This document shows positions 54,536 to 63,340 of a stretch of 64,000 nt of DNA, in pieces. The stretch is taken from contig NZ_CP132359.1 in assembly GCF_030758975.1 (NCBI RefSeq), positions 5,283,257 to 5,347,256 on the forward strand. The letters run 5' to 3'. Origin of the DNA: Bosea beijingensis (GTDB lineage: Bacteria; Pseudomonadota; Alphaproteobacteria; Rhizobiales; Beijerinckiaceae). The notes under the pieces were generated by a model that was given only the letters and a program-made list of their open reading frames with translations, did not search any database and was not told where the DNA came from. The stretch's first letter is position 1; every line of letters starts with the position of its first letter. The position numbers were made by a program, and so were the translations under genes.

Positions 54536-55341
54536 GCGGCCGGGATATCTCAAGGAACGGGCCGCTTGCGCTGGTCTTCCATGCGCTGCTCACCGTGTTC
54601 ATCCTGGCACCGCTGGTCGTGGTGATGCTGGTCTCGCTCTCCGACAAGGAATACCTTTCGATGCCCTTCGACGGCATGTCGCTGCGCTGGTACCGGGAAA
54701 TCCTGGCGGCGCCGGAACTGATCAGCGCGTTCTGGCTGTCGATATGGCTCGGTCTGGCCTCGGCGACATTGGCGACGATCGTCGCGGTGCCCGCGGCGCT
54801 CGCGATCGCCCGTCATCGGTTTTTCGGACGCGACGGGTTGATGGCGTTCCTGATGTCGCCGCTGATGATCCCCCATGTCGTGCTCGGCGTCGCCTTCCTG
54901 CGCTTTTTCTCGATCATGGAGTGGACCGGCTCCTTCGTGGCCCTGGTGCTCGTTCACGCGATCACCGTCGTGCCGTATTCGCTGCGGCTGACGCTCGCCG
55001 CCGTGATCGGGCTCGAACGTGACGCGGAGACGGCCGCCCGGTCGCTCGGAGCCTCGCGAGCGGTCGCCTTCCGCCGCATTCTCCTGCCGCTCATCCTGCC
55101 GGGCGTCGCGGCGGGATGGGTGCTCGCCTTCATCCAGAGCTTCGACGAGGTCACGATGACGATCTTCGTCGCGACGCCCGGAACCACGACGCTGCCCGTC
55201 GCGCTCTACAACCGCATATCCCAGCTCACGGATCCGGTGACGACGTCGGTCTCCACCATCCTGATCCTGGGAACGATGGCCTTCATGTTCATCCTCGACC
55301 GCATGGTCGGCCTGGACAGGGTTCTCATCGGAAAGAAATAG
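54532..55341 (+). CDS. ABC transporter permease, PotC-like
   Basis: 269 residues from the ATG at 54532 that overlaps the previous stop; an upstream-extended frame merely reads the PotB-like gene antiphase. Six helices, EAA loop AARSLGASRAVAFRRILLPL, and the PotC-type end motif FDEVTMTIFVATPGTTTLPV. Second half of the import channel. About 97 bases then separate it from the oxidase genes, still in the same direction. Confidence 0.92.
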   Translation: MSGRDISRNGPLALVFHALLTVFILAPLVVVMLVSLSDKEYLSMPFDGMSLRWYREILAAPELISAFWLSIWLGLASATLATIVAVPAALAIARHRFFGRDGLMAFLMSPLMIPHVVLGVAFLRFFSIMEWTGSFVALVLVHAITVVPYSLRLTLAAVIGLERDAETAARSLGASRAVAFRRILLPLILPGVAAGWVLAFIQSFDEVTMTIFVATPGTTTLPVALYNRISQLTDPVTTSVSTILILGTMAFMFILDRMVGLDRVLIGKK

Positions 55342-55438
55342 CCGAAACGACCGTCCCGACCGGTCGCCCGATCGGCGCCGGCAGGACAGTTGCGCCCGAA
55401 ATTCGAGACGAAAGCCGGCCTGGACCGGAGTTGCGGAC

Positions 55439-56575
55439 ATGAGCAGCCAGACGATGACGGTGGTAGGGGGCGGGCTTGTCGGGGCCGCCATTGCCTACGG
55501 AGCGCTGCGGGCGGGAATGCGCGTCCGCGTTCTCGACCAGGGAGATACCGCGTTTCGCGCCTCCCGCGGCAATTTCGGCCTGGTCTGGGTCTCGAGCAAG
55601 GGCGGCAAGATGCCCCGCTACGCGAGCTGGAGCCGCGATGCGCTGAAGCTCTGGCCGAACCTGCAGAAGGAACTGGTCGATCTGACCGATGTCGATGCCG
55701 GTCTCGAACAGCCGGGGGGCTTCTGGCTGGGCTTCGACGATGCCGATGTCAGGGCGCGCGCCGATCTTCTGGAACGGATCGATCGCGAGGTCGGCGGCAT
55801 CCCCTTCAAGATGATGGACCCCTCCGAGCTCCGGCAATATCTCCCCGGGATCGGGCCGGCCGTGGTGGGGGGGAGCTTCTGCCCGCTCGACGGCCACGCC
55901 AATCCCCTGATGTTGCTGCGCGGCCTGCATGCCGCGCTTCGCCATCGCGGGGCGGATGTGATCACCGGCGTCGACATTGCCGAGATCAGGCACGATCCCG
56001 CCAACGGGTCCTTCGAGGCGGTCTCGCAGGATCGCCAGAGCTGGAAGAGCGACCGGATCGTGCTGGCGGCAGGGCTCGGCAACGCCGGATTGGCCGCGCA
56101 GGTCGGCCTGCACGCCCCCATCGCATCCACGCGCGGCCAGGTTCTCATCACCGAGCGGCTGAAGCCGTTCCTCGACTACCCCACGAACAAGTGCCGGCAG
56201 ACGCGGGAGGGCAGCGTCCAGATCGGTTCGACCTCCGAGGATGTCGGCCTCGACGACGGCACGACGACCGACAAGATCGAGATACTGGCACGCCGCGCGG
56301 TCGAAACCTTTCCGGCTCTGGCGCGCGCGCGCCTTGTCCGGGCGTGGGGCGCCCTGCGGCCGCTGACTCCGGACGGTTACCCGATCTACCAGGAATCGGC
56401 GTCCTGCCCGGGGGCCTTCCTCGCCACCAGCCATAGCGGCGTCACGCTCGCGGCGGCCCATTGCTACGTCGTCGGCCCCTGGATGGCCGGTCTCTCGCAG
56501 GTGCCGGCCGGGTTCGAGGTGTTCACCGGCGATCGCTTCCTGGACGCCGACGCGAGCTTCTCCCATGACCATTGA
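55439..56575 (+). CDS. FAD-dependent oxidoreductase, beta subunit of HcnC/OoxB-type oxidase
   Basis: 378 residues, DAO family. FAD-binding VVGGGLVGAAIAYGA near the N-terminus, DQGDTAFRASRGNFGLVWVS after it, and the C-terminal AWGALRPLTPDGYPIY and SHSGVTLAAAHCYVVG. With the next two genes it forms the three-part arrangement (DAO-type FAD subunit, small 2Fe-2S protein, second FAD subunit with Cys-rich C-terminus) known from hydrogen-cyanide synthase, octopine/nopaline oxidases and some D-hydroxyproline dehydrogenases. This subunit holds the amine-oxidising site. The downstream gene overlaps by 11 bases. Confidence 0.88.
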   Translation: MSSQTMTVVGGGLVGAAIAYGALRAGMRVRVLDQGDTAFRASRGNFGLVWVSSKGGKMPRYASWSRDALKLWPNLQKELVDLTDVDAGLEQPGGFWLGFDDADVRARADLLERIDREVGGIPFKMMDPSELRQYLPGIGPAVVGGSFCPLDGHANPLMLLRGLHAALRHRGADVITGVDIAEIRHDPANGSFEAVSQDRQSWKSDRIVLAAGLGNAGLAAQVGLHAPIASTRGQVLITERLKPFLDYPTNKCRQTREGSVQIGSTSEDVGLDDGTTTDKIEILARRAVETFPALARARLVRAWGALRPLTPDGYPIYQESASCPGAFLATSHSGVTLAAAHCYVVGPWMAGLSQVPAGFEVFTGDRFLDADASFSHDH

Positions 56576-56897
56576 ACCGCTCTTCACCGTGCCGGACGCG
56601 CCGGCCGACGCCTCGGTCACGATCGTCTTCGAGGGCACGCCCTTGCGGGTTCCAGCCGGCATCACGGTTGCCGCGGCCCTGCTCGTCGGCGGCGTCAGGG
56701 AATTCCGGTCGAGCGTCGTCGGCGGTGTTCCGCGCGCGCCTTACTGCATGATGGGCGTCTGCTTTGAATGTCTCGTCGAGATCGACGGGGTGCCGGCGCG
56801 GCAAAGCTGCCTGATTCCCGTCCACGAAGGGATGGTCGTCGCGCGCCAGCTCGGTGCGGCCCATCTCGATGAATTCAGCCTCGGAGAAGAGCCATGA
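56565..56897 (+). CDS. (2Fe-2S)-binding small subunit of the oxidase
   Basis: 110 residues. The ferredoxin-like Cys pattern is PYCMMGVCFECLVEIDG followed by QSCLIPV: Cys-x4-Cys-x2-Cys and a distal Cys. Like HcnA/OoxC-type proteins, it would relay electrons between the two FAD subunits. It overlaps the upstream gene by 11 bases and the downstream gene by 4 (ATGA), which fits fixed-ratio assembly of one complex. Confidence 0.9.
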   Translation: MTIEPLFTVPDAPADASVTIVFEGTPLRVPAGITVAAALLVGGVREFRSSVVGGVPRAPYCMMGVCFECLVEIDGVPARQSCLIPVHEGMVVARQLGAAHLDEFSLGEEP

Positions 56898-58258
56898 GCG
56901 CTGCGGCGGATCTCGTCGTCGTCGGCTGCGGACCCGCCGGCATGGCTGCGGCCTGCGAGGCGCGCGCGCTCGGTCTCTCCGTGATCGTTCTCGACGAGCA
57001 GCCGGCGCCCGGAGGCCAGATCTATCGCAATATCGAAGCCGCGCCCGCCGATCGCATCGCGGTTCTCGGCAGGGATTACGAAGCCGGGCGCAGTCTCGCG
57101 GCCGAGTTCCGCAACAGCGGTGCCGGGCATCTGCATGGAGCGACCGTCTGGAACGTCGCGCAGGACGGCGCCGTGGACTATGTCGCGGATGGACGATCGC
57201 GACACGTCGTCGGCAAGGCCGTGCTGCTCGCCAGTGGCGCCATGGAACGGCCGTTTCCGATCCGGGGCTGGACGCTTCCCGACGTCCTGGGTGCAGGCGC
57301 CGCGCAGATCCTGCTGAAAGGTTCCGGCGCCCTGCCCAGCGGGCCGGTCGTCCTGGCCGGTTGCGGGCCGCTGCTCTACCTCCTCGCCTGGCAATATCTC
57401 CGTGCCGGCGTGACGATCGCGGCCATCGTCGATACGACGGCAGGGGCGGGCTATCTGGGCGCGATACGGCACGGTGTCGGCGCCGTGCGCGGCTGGCGCG
57501 ATTTCGCCAAGGGCCTCAAGCTGATCGCGACGCTGCGCCGGCATGGAGTCAGGTTCTATTCTGCCGCGAGTGATCTCGCGATCGAGGGTGAGCGGCAAGC
57601 CGAGGGCCTCTCCTTTCTCCATCGTGGCCGGCGGGTGACGCTGCCTGCGTCGCTGGTCCTGCTGCATCAGGGCGTCGTGCCGAATACGCAATTGTCGTGG
57701 TCGACGGGCGGGGCCCACCGCTGGGACGGCGAACAGCTGTGCTGGTTGCCCGAGACGGACCGTTGGGGCCGGCTGGGCGAAACGCCGATCTACGTTGCAG
57801 GAGACAGCCGGGCGATCGTCGGTGCGCGGGCGTCGGCGACCCAGGGAAGACTGTCGGCGCTCGCCATCGCGGAGCGTGCCGGCAACGCCGTCGATTCCGG
57901 CCGGCGCGCGGCGCTGCTCGCTCTATTCGAACGGCAAAGCCATATCCGGCGCTTCCTGAACACCCTCTACCGCCCGGCCGATGCGAACCGCATCCCGCGT
58001 GACTCCGCGGTGATCGTCTGCCGCTGCGAAGAGGTCACGGCAGGGCAGATCCGCGGCTATGTCGAGCTCGGCTGCCGCGGCCCGAACCAGACGAAGGCGT
58101 TCGGTCGCTGTGGAATGGGCCCCTGCCAGGGGCGCCTGTGCGGGCTGACGGTGACCGAGATCATCGCCGAGGCACGCGGCGTCACGCCGGACGACGTGGG
58201 CTACTACCGCATCAGGGCGCCGATCAAGCCGGTCATGCTCGGCGACTTCGGCGATTGA
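56894..58258 (+). CDS. NAD(P)/FAD-type oxidoreductase, alpha subunit of HcnB/OoxA-type oxidase
   Basis: 454 residues. N-terminal FAD motif VVGCGPAGMAAACEARALGL, APGGQIYRNI, a second Rossmann part (VLAGCGPLLYLLAWQYLRAG) and the FAD-contacting YVAGDSRAIVGARASATQGR. The C-terminal BFD-like [2Fe-2S] region has CRCEEVTAGQI and later FGRCGMGPCQGRLCGL. This is the usual partner of the DAO-type subunit in heterotrimeric opine/hydroxyproline oxidases, linking substrate oxidation to the respiratory chain. The exact substrate is not encoded in the motifs. Confidence 0.9.
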   Translation: MSAAADLVVVGCGPAGMAAACEARALGLSVIVLDEQPAPGGQIYRNIEAAPADRIAVLGRDYEAGRSLAAEFRNSGAGHLHGATVWNVAQDGAVDYVADGRSRHVVGKAVLLASGAMERPFPIRGWTLPDVLGAGAAQILLKGSGALPSGPVVLAGCGPLLYLLAWQYLRAGVTIAAIVDTTAGAGYLGAIRHGVGAVRGWRDFAKGLKLIATLRRHGVRFYSAASDLAIEGERQAEGLSFLHRGRRVTLPASLVLLHQGVVPNTQLSWSTGGAHRWDGEQLCWLPETDRWGRLGETPIYVAGDSRAIVGARASATQGRLSALAIAERAGNAVDSGRRAALLALFERQSHIRRFLNTLYRPADANRIPRDSAVIVCRCEEVTAGQIRGYVELGCRGPNQTKAFGRCGMGPCQGRLCGLTVTEIIAEARGVTPDDVGYYRIRAPIKPVMLGDFGD

Positions 58259-58293
58259 ATTCCCGCCCTCCATTTCACCACGAGGAGAAGACC

Positions 58294-58653
58294 ATGAACG
58301 ACATCGTCCGCATCGAAACCGATCCGCGCCGCAGCCGCGTCGTCGTCTATAACGGCGTCGTCTATGTCGGCGGCATGACCGCCGACGATCGCAGCCAGGA
58401 CATCAAGGGGCAGACCCGGCAGACGCTCGAAAAGATCGAGCAGTTCCTTGCCAGGGCCGGCACCGACAAGAGTCGCGTCCTGACCGCGCAGATCTGGATC
58501 AAGGACCTCGCGCGCGATTTCGAGGGCATGAACGAGATCTGGAATGCCTGGACCGCACCGAACGCCGCGCCGACCCGTGCGACGGCCCAATGCGAGATGG
58601 GTGCGCCGGACGTTCTCGTCGAGATCATCGTGACGGCCGCGGCCGGCCGGTAA
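58294..58653 (+). CDS. RidA-family enamine/imine deaminase
   Basis: 119 residues from 58294 with GAGGAG 7 bases upstream; the longer frame from 58138 is antiphase reading of the oxidase gene. Typical RidA fold: VVVYNGVVYVGGMTADDRSQ, then IKGQTRQTLEKIEQFLARAG and TRATAQCEM, with the Arg that binds substrate carboxylate. RidA hydrolyses reactive enamines/imines formed by amine-oxidising or PLP enzymes. Here it would quench the imine made by the three-subunit oxidase just upstream. Confidence 0.9.
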   Translation: MNDIVRIETDPRRSRVVVYNGVVYVGGMTADDRSQDIKGQTRQTLEKIEQFLARAGTDKSRVLTAQIWIKDLARDFEGMNEIWNAWTAPNAAPTRATAQCEMGAPDVLVEIIVTAAAGR

Positions 58654-58681
58654 TCTCGGAGCAGGGCACAGGGGGCGGGCC

Positions 58682-59803
58682 ATGAAAATCGCCGAGTTGC
58701 GAACCTATGTGCTCGCGGATGCCAACAAGCATTACCTCTACGCGGCCATCCAGACCGACCGGGGAATCGTCGGTTTCGGCGAGGCGACGCTCGACCATCG
58801 CTGGCCGTCCGTCGCCGCCGGCATCGAGGAAGGCTTTCGGGCCATCGCGGGGCAGGATCCGACCACGGTCGGGAAGCACTGGAGCCTGCTCAAGGACAAG
58901 GTCTACTGGGGCGAGGGCGCCAGCAGCATGGCGGCTCTCGCCGCGATCGACCAGGCACTGTGGGACATCACCGGCAAGGCCTATGGCCTGCCGGTGCACA
59001 AACTCCTCGGCGGCGCCGTTCGGGATCGCGTCGGCGTCTACCTGAACCAGTGGTGGGCCGGATACCGATCGACCCATGACCTGATCCAGAAGGCGCAGGA
59101 CGCGGTTTCGCGCGGTGCCACCGCCCTGAAATGGTATCCGTTCGGGACCGCCGATCAGCTGCAGTATCGCGTTCGGCAGCACGACGTGCCGAAGGCGGTG
59201 GCGCAGGTCCAGGCGGTCCGCGCCGCCGTCGGCCCGTCGATCGGGTTGATGGTCGATCTCTGGCGCCGGCTCGACTGGGCCTCGGCGGCGCAGTTCTGCT
59301 CTGGCGTCGCCGATTGCGACCTCGTCTTCGTCGAGGAGCCGACCGAGTTCCAGAGCGCGGACGCGCTGGCACGGCTGTCATCCGCCACACGGACCCGCAT
59401 CGCCTTCGGAGAAAGGCTGCATTCCCGCCGGCAATTCGCGGAGATCATCGAGCGGCAGGCCGTCGGGCTGGTGCAACCCTCGATCATCCGCGTCGGCGGG
59501 CTGACCGAGGCCATCAAGATCGCAAACGCGGCCGAGACCTACAACATCGGCGTCGTGCCGCATAATCCGCACGGACCCGTCGCGATCGCTGCATCGGTGA
59601 CCTTGGCGGCGCTGGTGGCTAATTTCGTGATCCTGGAATCCTACGAGAACGATAATCCGCCTTCGCGCAGCCAGTTCGTCCGGCAGGGGCCCATGATCGA
59701 AGGAGACAGCTACAGCCTGTCCGAGGCTCCGGGGCTCGGCGTCGAGATCGATGAGGAGGCGCTGGCCCAATTGGCGGTCGCAAAAAGGACTGTTCGCGCC
59801 TAA
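58682..59803 (+). CDS. Enolase-superfamily enzyme (mandelate racemase/muconate lactonizing type)
   Basis: 373 residues with capping and TIM-barrel domains. Catalytic Lys K150 (ALKWYPF), metal ligands D192 (VDLWRR), E218 (VEEPTE) and E244 (GERLHS), and His in VPHNPHGP (294/297). The Asp that normally pairs with this His in QPD is Ser here (VQPSIIRVGG), so chemistry may differ from standard dehydratases or racemases. Members act on carboxylate substrates such as sugar acids. Being last in the importer/oxidase/RidA operon, it probably processes the carboxylate product or an epimer of the imported compound. Confidence 0.87.
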   Translation: MKIAELRTYVLADANKHYLYAAIQTDRGIVGFGEATLDHRWPSVAAGIEEGFRAIAGQDPTTVGKHWSLLKDKVYWGEGASSMAALAAIDQALWDITGKAYGLPVHKLLGGAVRDRVGVYLNQWWAGYRSTHDLIQKAQDAVSRGATALKWYPFGTADQLQYRVRQHDVPKAVAQVQAVRAAVGPSIGLMVDLWRRLDWASAAQFCSGVADCDLVFVEEPTEFQSADALARLSSATRTRIAFGERLHSRRQFAEIIERQAVGLVQPSIIRVGGLTEAIKIANAAETYNIGVVPHNPHGPVAIAASVTLAALVANFVILESYENDNPPSRSQFVRQGPMIEGDSYSLSEAPGLGVEIDEEALAQLAVAKRTVRA

Positions 59804-59828
59804 TGGCGCGCTTCTCGGCCATCCTACG

Positions 59829-59919
59829 CAAAATGTCTGCTTCCGGGCGACGAGCGAGAGTCCGCTCCTGGCGCACGTCCGTTTCTCGTCTTTTCCGCTC
59901 CCTCAATCCCATGTTGAGG
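59829..59919. other. Convergent intergenic stretch with hairpin
   Basis: Between the convergent enolase-family and helicase genes. It contains CCTCAA-TCCCATG-TTGAGG at 59901-59919, a possible weak bidirectional stop signal without a T-run, and a degenerate dispersed-element-like sequence (ATGTCTGCTTCCGGG) at about 59833. Confidence 0.3.
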
Positions 59920-59958
59920 ACGGAAGATTGATCGTTGGTGACAACAACAAATGAGCAG

Positions 59959-62889
59959 TTAAGCGCTGAGCAGCCACATGGCGCGTGCGGCACCGCCGCG
60001 CTGCACATAGTCCAGACCATACGCCATGAGGTCTGCGAGATGCTCATCAACCGCAGCGAGCGAGATACCGGGCTGAACCCCGTATATCTCAAAAACAAGG
60101 CCGGTCGCCGGGGCGGCTTCGATAATGGTTCGAGCCATCGCTGCATCTCCAATCACAAACCGCGAAGGCGTCCTATGGCGCCCTGCGTTGACGCGATGAT
60201 CAATGTGATCAAGCAGAATGCTCGGTTCGCAATAGGCGACCGACTTCAACATCTGACCGGCGACTTCATACACGTCATCGACACGTCCCCCACTTGGGGC
60301 TCCGCCGGCGCCTTTGCAGTGATACAACTGAACTCGCACGGTCCCGTCATCATCCCGAATGATCGAGACGTAATCGGCTGCTTCCCCGCTGCGGTGATCG
60401 TAAAATAGTGCTTGCACGCCCGCAGCGGCGCTCAAGCGCCGCTCAAGCGCCTCGTGCACCGTCAACGCGCCATCGGCTTTGGTTCTGTCGAACTCGATCT
60501 GGATGTTGCAACCGGCCCAATCCGCGGCTTCCGCATCGCCCTCGGCCAAACGCGTGATTACGGTCGGCGCTGCTCCGATCAAATTGACACCTTGGAACGA
60601 TGTCTTGTCACTCGCGTAGAATACCGGCGGGTGCAGTGACATCCACAATGCGAGATCAATCCAGTCCTCAAAGCTGGCCAAAATCTGCAGTTCGCCAGCG
60701 CCGGTTTGGACAATCAGATTTCCGCCCGTAAGGCGGTAATCGAACTGGACGGCGTATGCATCTGTTTTGGCAGCGAACTGCAGACGGTCGCGCTGCGCGG
60801 AGATCTGAAAATCTCCCAGCTCTAAGTCCGTGATCTGACCAATTTGCCACTGGTCATTTTCCGTCAAGCGAAAGCGGATGCGCGGCGCGAGCCGATATGC
60901 CTGCTTGTGCCAGCCTGCTGCGATGACGATTTCTGGGAGCGTCCGCAGCGTTCGGGCATGCTGGATAATGTCTAGCTTGGAAGGTGTGATATTGGCCGTG
61001 CTGTTGAGGCGTCGGTTTAGCTCCGTGATCCAGCTGATGTATTCCGCGACTGTCAGCCTTTGGTTGCTCCAGATCCGAGAACTGCTGCTTGCGCCGATTG
61101 TCTCGCGCTCGTCGTCCTTGCCTACTCCACTGCCAAAGAAGTGGCCCTGCGAATAGGCACGTGCATCACCCGCAGTGATAGCGCGCTCCGCAGCAGGGCC
61201 GGTCATTGTGCGATACGTTTCCGCTTGCGAGTTTAGCGCCGTGTTGCGAAGACCGACGTTATAAAATCTGAGCGAATCTAATCCGATGAGGGCCTGGCGC
61301 GTTCGCTCGAAGCTGATTTGTCGATGCTGATCCCTGCAGGCCGTCTGCATCAAATCGAGATAAATGCGATCAGTCCTGCGTGTAGAGCCTATGAAGCAAA
61401 GCTTAGAGGCCTCGTTATAAGCCATCAGGAAAGCGTCGTGCCGGATGTTTACCAACACGTCCGATGTGGCCCAATTGGGCGGCGAGGTATCGATTGTCAG
61501 AATGAGCGCCACCAAGCCATTCTCAGACAACCATTGCTTCACAATGCGTAGGTTGCGACCGATGGTGTCCTCAAACCGCTCAAAATCTGGCTGTACCGAG
61601 CATTCGAAAATCTGCGCATGCGCATAGAGCTCAAGCAGAAGCGGTGTCACCGAGTCATAATCGGAATCTGCCTGCTGGCGCGTCTTCAGGAGTTCAAGAA
61701 CCTCGCGATCAGCCTCGGCCTCGGCAAGCTGTTCCTGGGCGACCGCATCGATCATGTCTGCGATATCGATGCCTTCTTGGAAAAGTCGCTTTGAAGCGGC
61801 CTGAAGTCGGCCCAAATGAGCTATGAGCGTCGCATCTCCCGTTCGCGCATCTGTCGTGCGAGCAAACCGCCCGATGAACTGAAGCATTGGTACAAGGGAT
61901 CGGTGCGGCGCGTGAAGCGCTGCGACCTTCAGTTTCGGGAAGTCGTAGCCCTCACCGAACATGTCGACGCAAACGACGCCATCGAGCTCACCAACGATCA
62001 GGGCTCTCTCAACTTCGTCCTGGGTCTTTTTTGGAATATGGCTGTCGATCGCTCGAACTCTCGCGCCGGCTCGCTCGTACACGCCCACAAGATCACGGGC
62101 TGCCGATATGGAGGAGGCTCGTGCGAAAAGGCGGTGATCGAAGCCAGCTTCTCTATCAGCTCGCAACTGCGCCACGGCGCCGGCCGCGATCGCGACATCG
62201 ATCTGTTGGTCATCCTGATCGTTGGCCACGCGGACGGAGCGGAACAATACACGGCCGAAAGCCCGCTCCTTGGCTGCTCTTGAAACCGGATACCAATATG
62301 CCATCCGACCTGGGATGACTTTTCGATCGCGCCGAAACGGTGTCGCCGTCAAAAATACGAATTTTGCGTTCCTGTAGTGGGATAGAAATGCCGCCCAGGT
62401 TTCAGCGGGGGCATGGTGGGCTTCGTCGAAAATTATCAAGTCGAACAGATCGTCTGGTGCACCTGCCGCGACCGCTGGTGAGATGCTTTGGGGCGTAGAC
62501 ACAACAGCATCGGCGGTCTGCAGCCTTGCCCATTCTTGTGCATCAGCGGGGCTGCCCTTTTGGCTGATAACGTTAGGGTTGGGGGTCTCTTCTGCGGCTG
62601 CGCCAAGACGCTTCAGCGTTGACAGTTCTTTCAGGTGACTTGCGGTTTGCCTTCTCAGTGCGTCCGAAGGCTCCACGACAAGCAACCGCCTGGCCTTAAG
62701 CACGAACGGCAGCGCCATGAGCAAAGCGGTTTTGCCGTAGCCGGTGGGCAGGGAAACGATGGCCGGTTCGTCGTATACGGAGAAGTGCGCCAGCACCGAG
62801 TGCAGGCCGCCAAGCTGGCCGGGCCGCAAACCGGTATTGGGACCGTCCAATGGTCGAAGCAGTAGCTGATTGTCAGCGAAATAGCTCAT
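59959..62889 (-). CDS. Large SF2 DEAD/DEAH helicase with nuclease-like C-terminal region
   Basis: 976 residues. Helicase core: GLRPGQ (about 20-25), Walker A PTGYGKT (48-54), DEAH (155-158), TATPFRRD (181-188) and motif VI QFIGRFART (about 338-346). The roughly 450-residue middle has no family I can name. Near the C-terminus, ADYVSII followed by VQLYHCKGAGG and GRVDDVYEVAGQMLKSV resembles a divergent PD-(D/E)xK-type nuclease core, with HCK in the second motif. Stand-alone helicase-nuclease fusions of this size are frequent in defence islands. It converges with the catabolic operon and has no methyltransferase next to it. Role in phage or plasmid defence is inference. Confidence 0.82.
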   Translation of the reverse strand: MSYFADNQLLLRPLDGPNTGLRPGQLGGLHSVLAHFSVYDEPAIVSLPTGYGKTALLMALPFVLKARRLLVVEPSDALRRQTASHLKELSTLKRLGAAAEETPNPNVISQKGSPADAQEWARLQTADAVVSTPQSISPAVAAGAPDDLFDLIIFDEAHHAPAETWAAFLSHYRNAKFVFLTATPFRRDRKVIPGRMAYWYPVSRAAKERAFGRVLFRSVRVANDQDDQQIDVAIAAGAVAQLRADREAGFDHRLFARASSISAARDLVGVYERAGARVRAIDSHIPKKTQDEVERALIVGELDGVVCVDMFGEGYDFPKLKVAALHAPHRSLVPMLQFIGRFARTTDARTGDATLIAHLGRLQAASKRLFQEGIDIADMIDAVAQEQLAEAEADREVLELLKTRQQADSDYDSVTPLLLELYAHAQIFECSVQPDFERFEDTIGRNLRIVKQWLSENGLVALILTIDTSPPNWATSDVLVNIRHDAFLMAYNEASKLCFIGSTRRTDRIYLDLMQTACRDQHRQISFERTRQALIGLDSLRFYNVGLRNTALNSQAETYRTMTGPAAERAITAGDARAYSQGHFFGSGVGKDDERETIGASSSSRIWSNQRLTVAEYISWITELNRRLNSTANITPSKLDIIQHARTLRTLPEIVIAAGWHKQAYRLAPRIRFRLTENDQWQIGQITDLELGDFQISAQRDRLQFAAKTDAYAVQFDYRLTGGNLIVQTGAGELQILASFEDWIDLALWMSLHPPVFYASDKTSFQGVNLIGAAPTVITRLAEGDAEAADWAGCNIQIEFDRTKADGALTVHEALERRLSAAAGVQALFYDHRSGEAADYVSIIRDDDGTVRVQLYHCKGAGGAPSGGRVDDVYEVAGQMLKSVAYCEPSILLDHIDHRVNAGRHRTPSRFVIGDAAMARTIIEAAPATGLVFEIYGVQPGISLAAVDEHLADLMAYGLDYVQRGGAARAMWLLSA

Positions 62890-63340
62890 CTGCCCCCCGA
62901 CAGATGCTGTTGCCTGCCCAGACTAGCGGTTGCGCTAGTGAGAAATCAACTCCCTATGGTAGTCGGGTATGACGCCGTCTGCGGTCCTCCGTTTTCGCCG
63001 CGGTGATACCTCAAGGCACCGCACCGCGCCCTCAGCCTCAAGTCTATGGTCAAGCCTAGACACAAAACGATCCTCCAAATCAGGATCGTCAGACTGGGCC
63101 TTCAACCCGCTGCGAAGAACGGCAAGGGGCGATCTGTTACTCCGAGCCGGAGCTGTGAACGTCCGCATCCGGACAATGTCTCAATGTCTGCAAGTGGCGC
63201 GACGCTGCCCGCCTCGATCCGCAGAAAATCAATCGAACTGGGGACAAGCTGACTTTGGCGGACGGTTGTTCGCTTCATCGGTTGACTTGAAAAGGCACTC
63301 ATGCCGGCTGGAGCGATCACAACGGATGTGTGAAACGCGC
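62890..63340. other. Intergenic stretch between helicase and PLD genes
   Basis: 451 bases with no supportable gene; several short frames on both strands overlap each other and lack ribosome sites. It includes another degenerate dispersed-element-like piece at about 63160-63200 (GTCCGCATCCGGACAATGTC). The helicase promoter should lie in the first 100 or so bases, but I could not pick out a clear -10/-35 pair. Confidence 0.35.
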
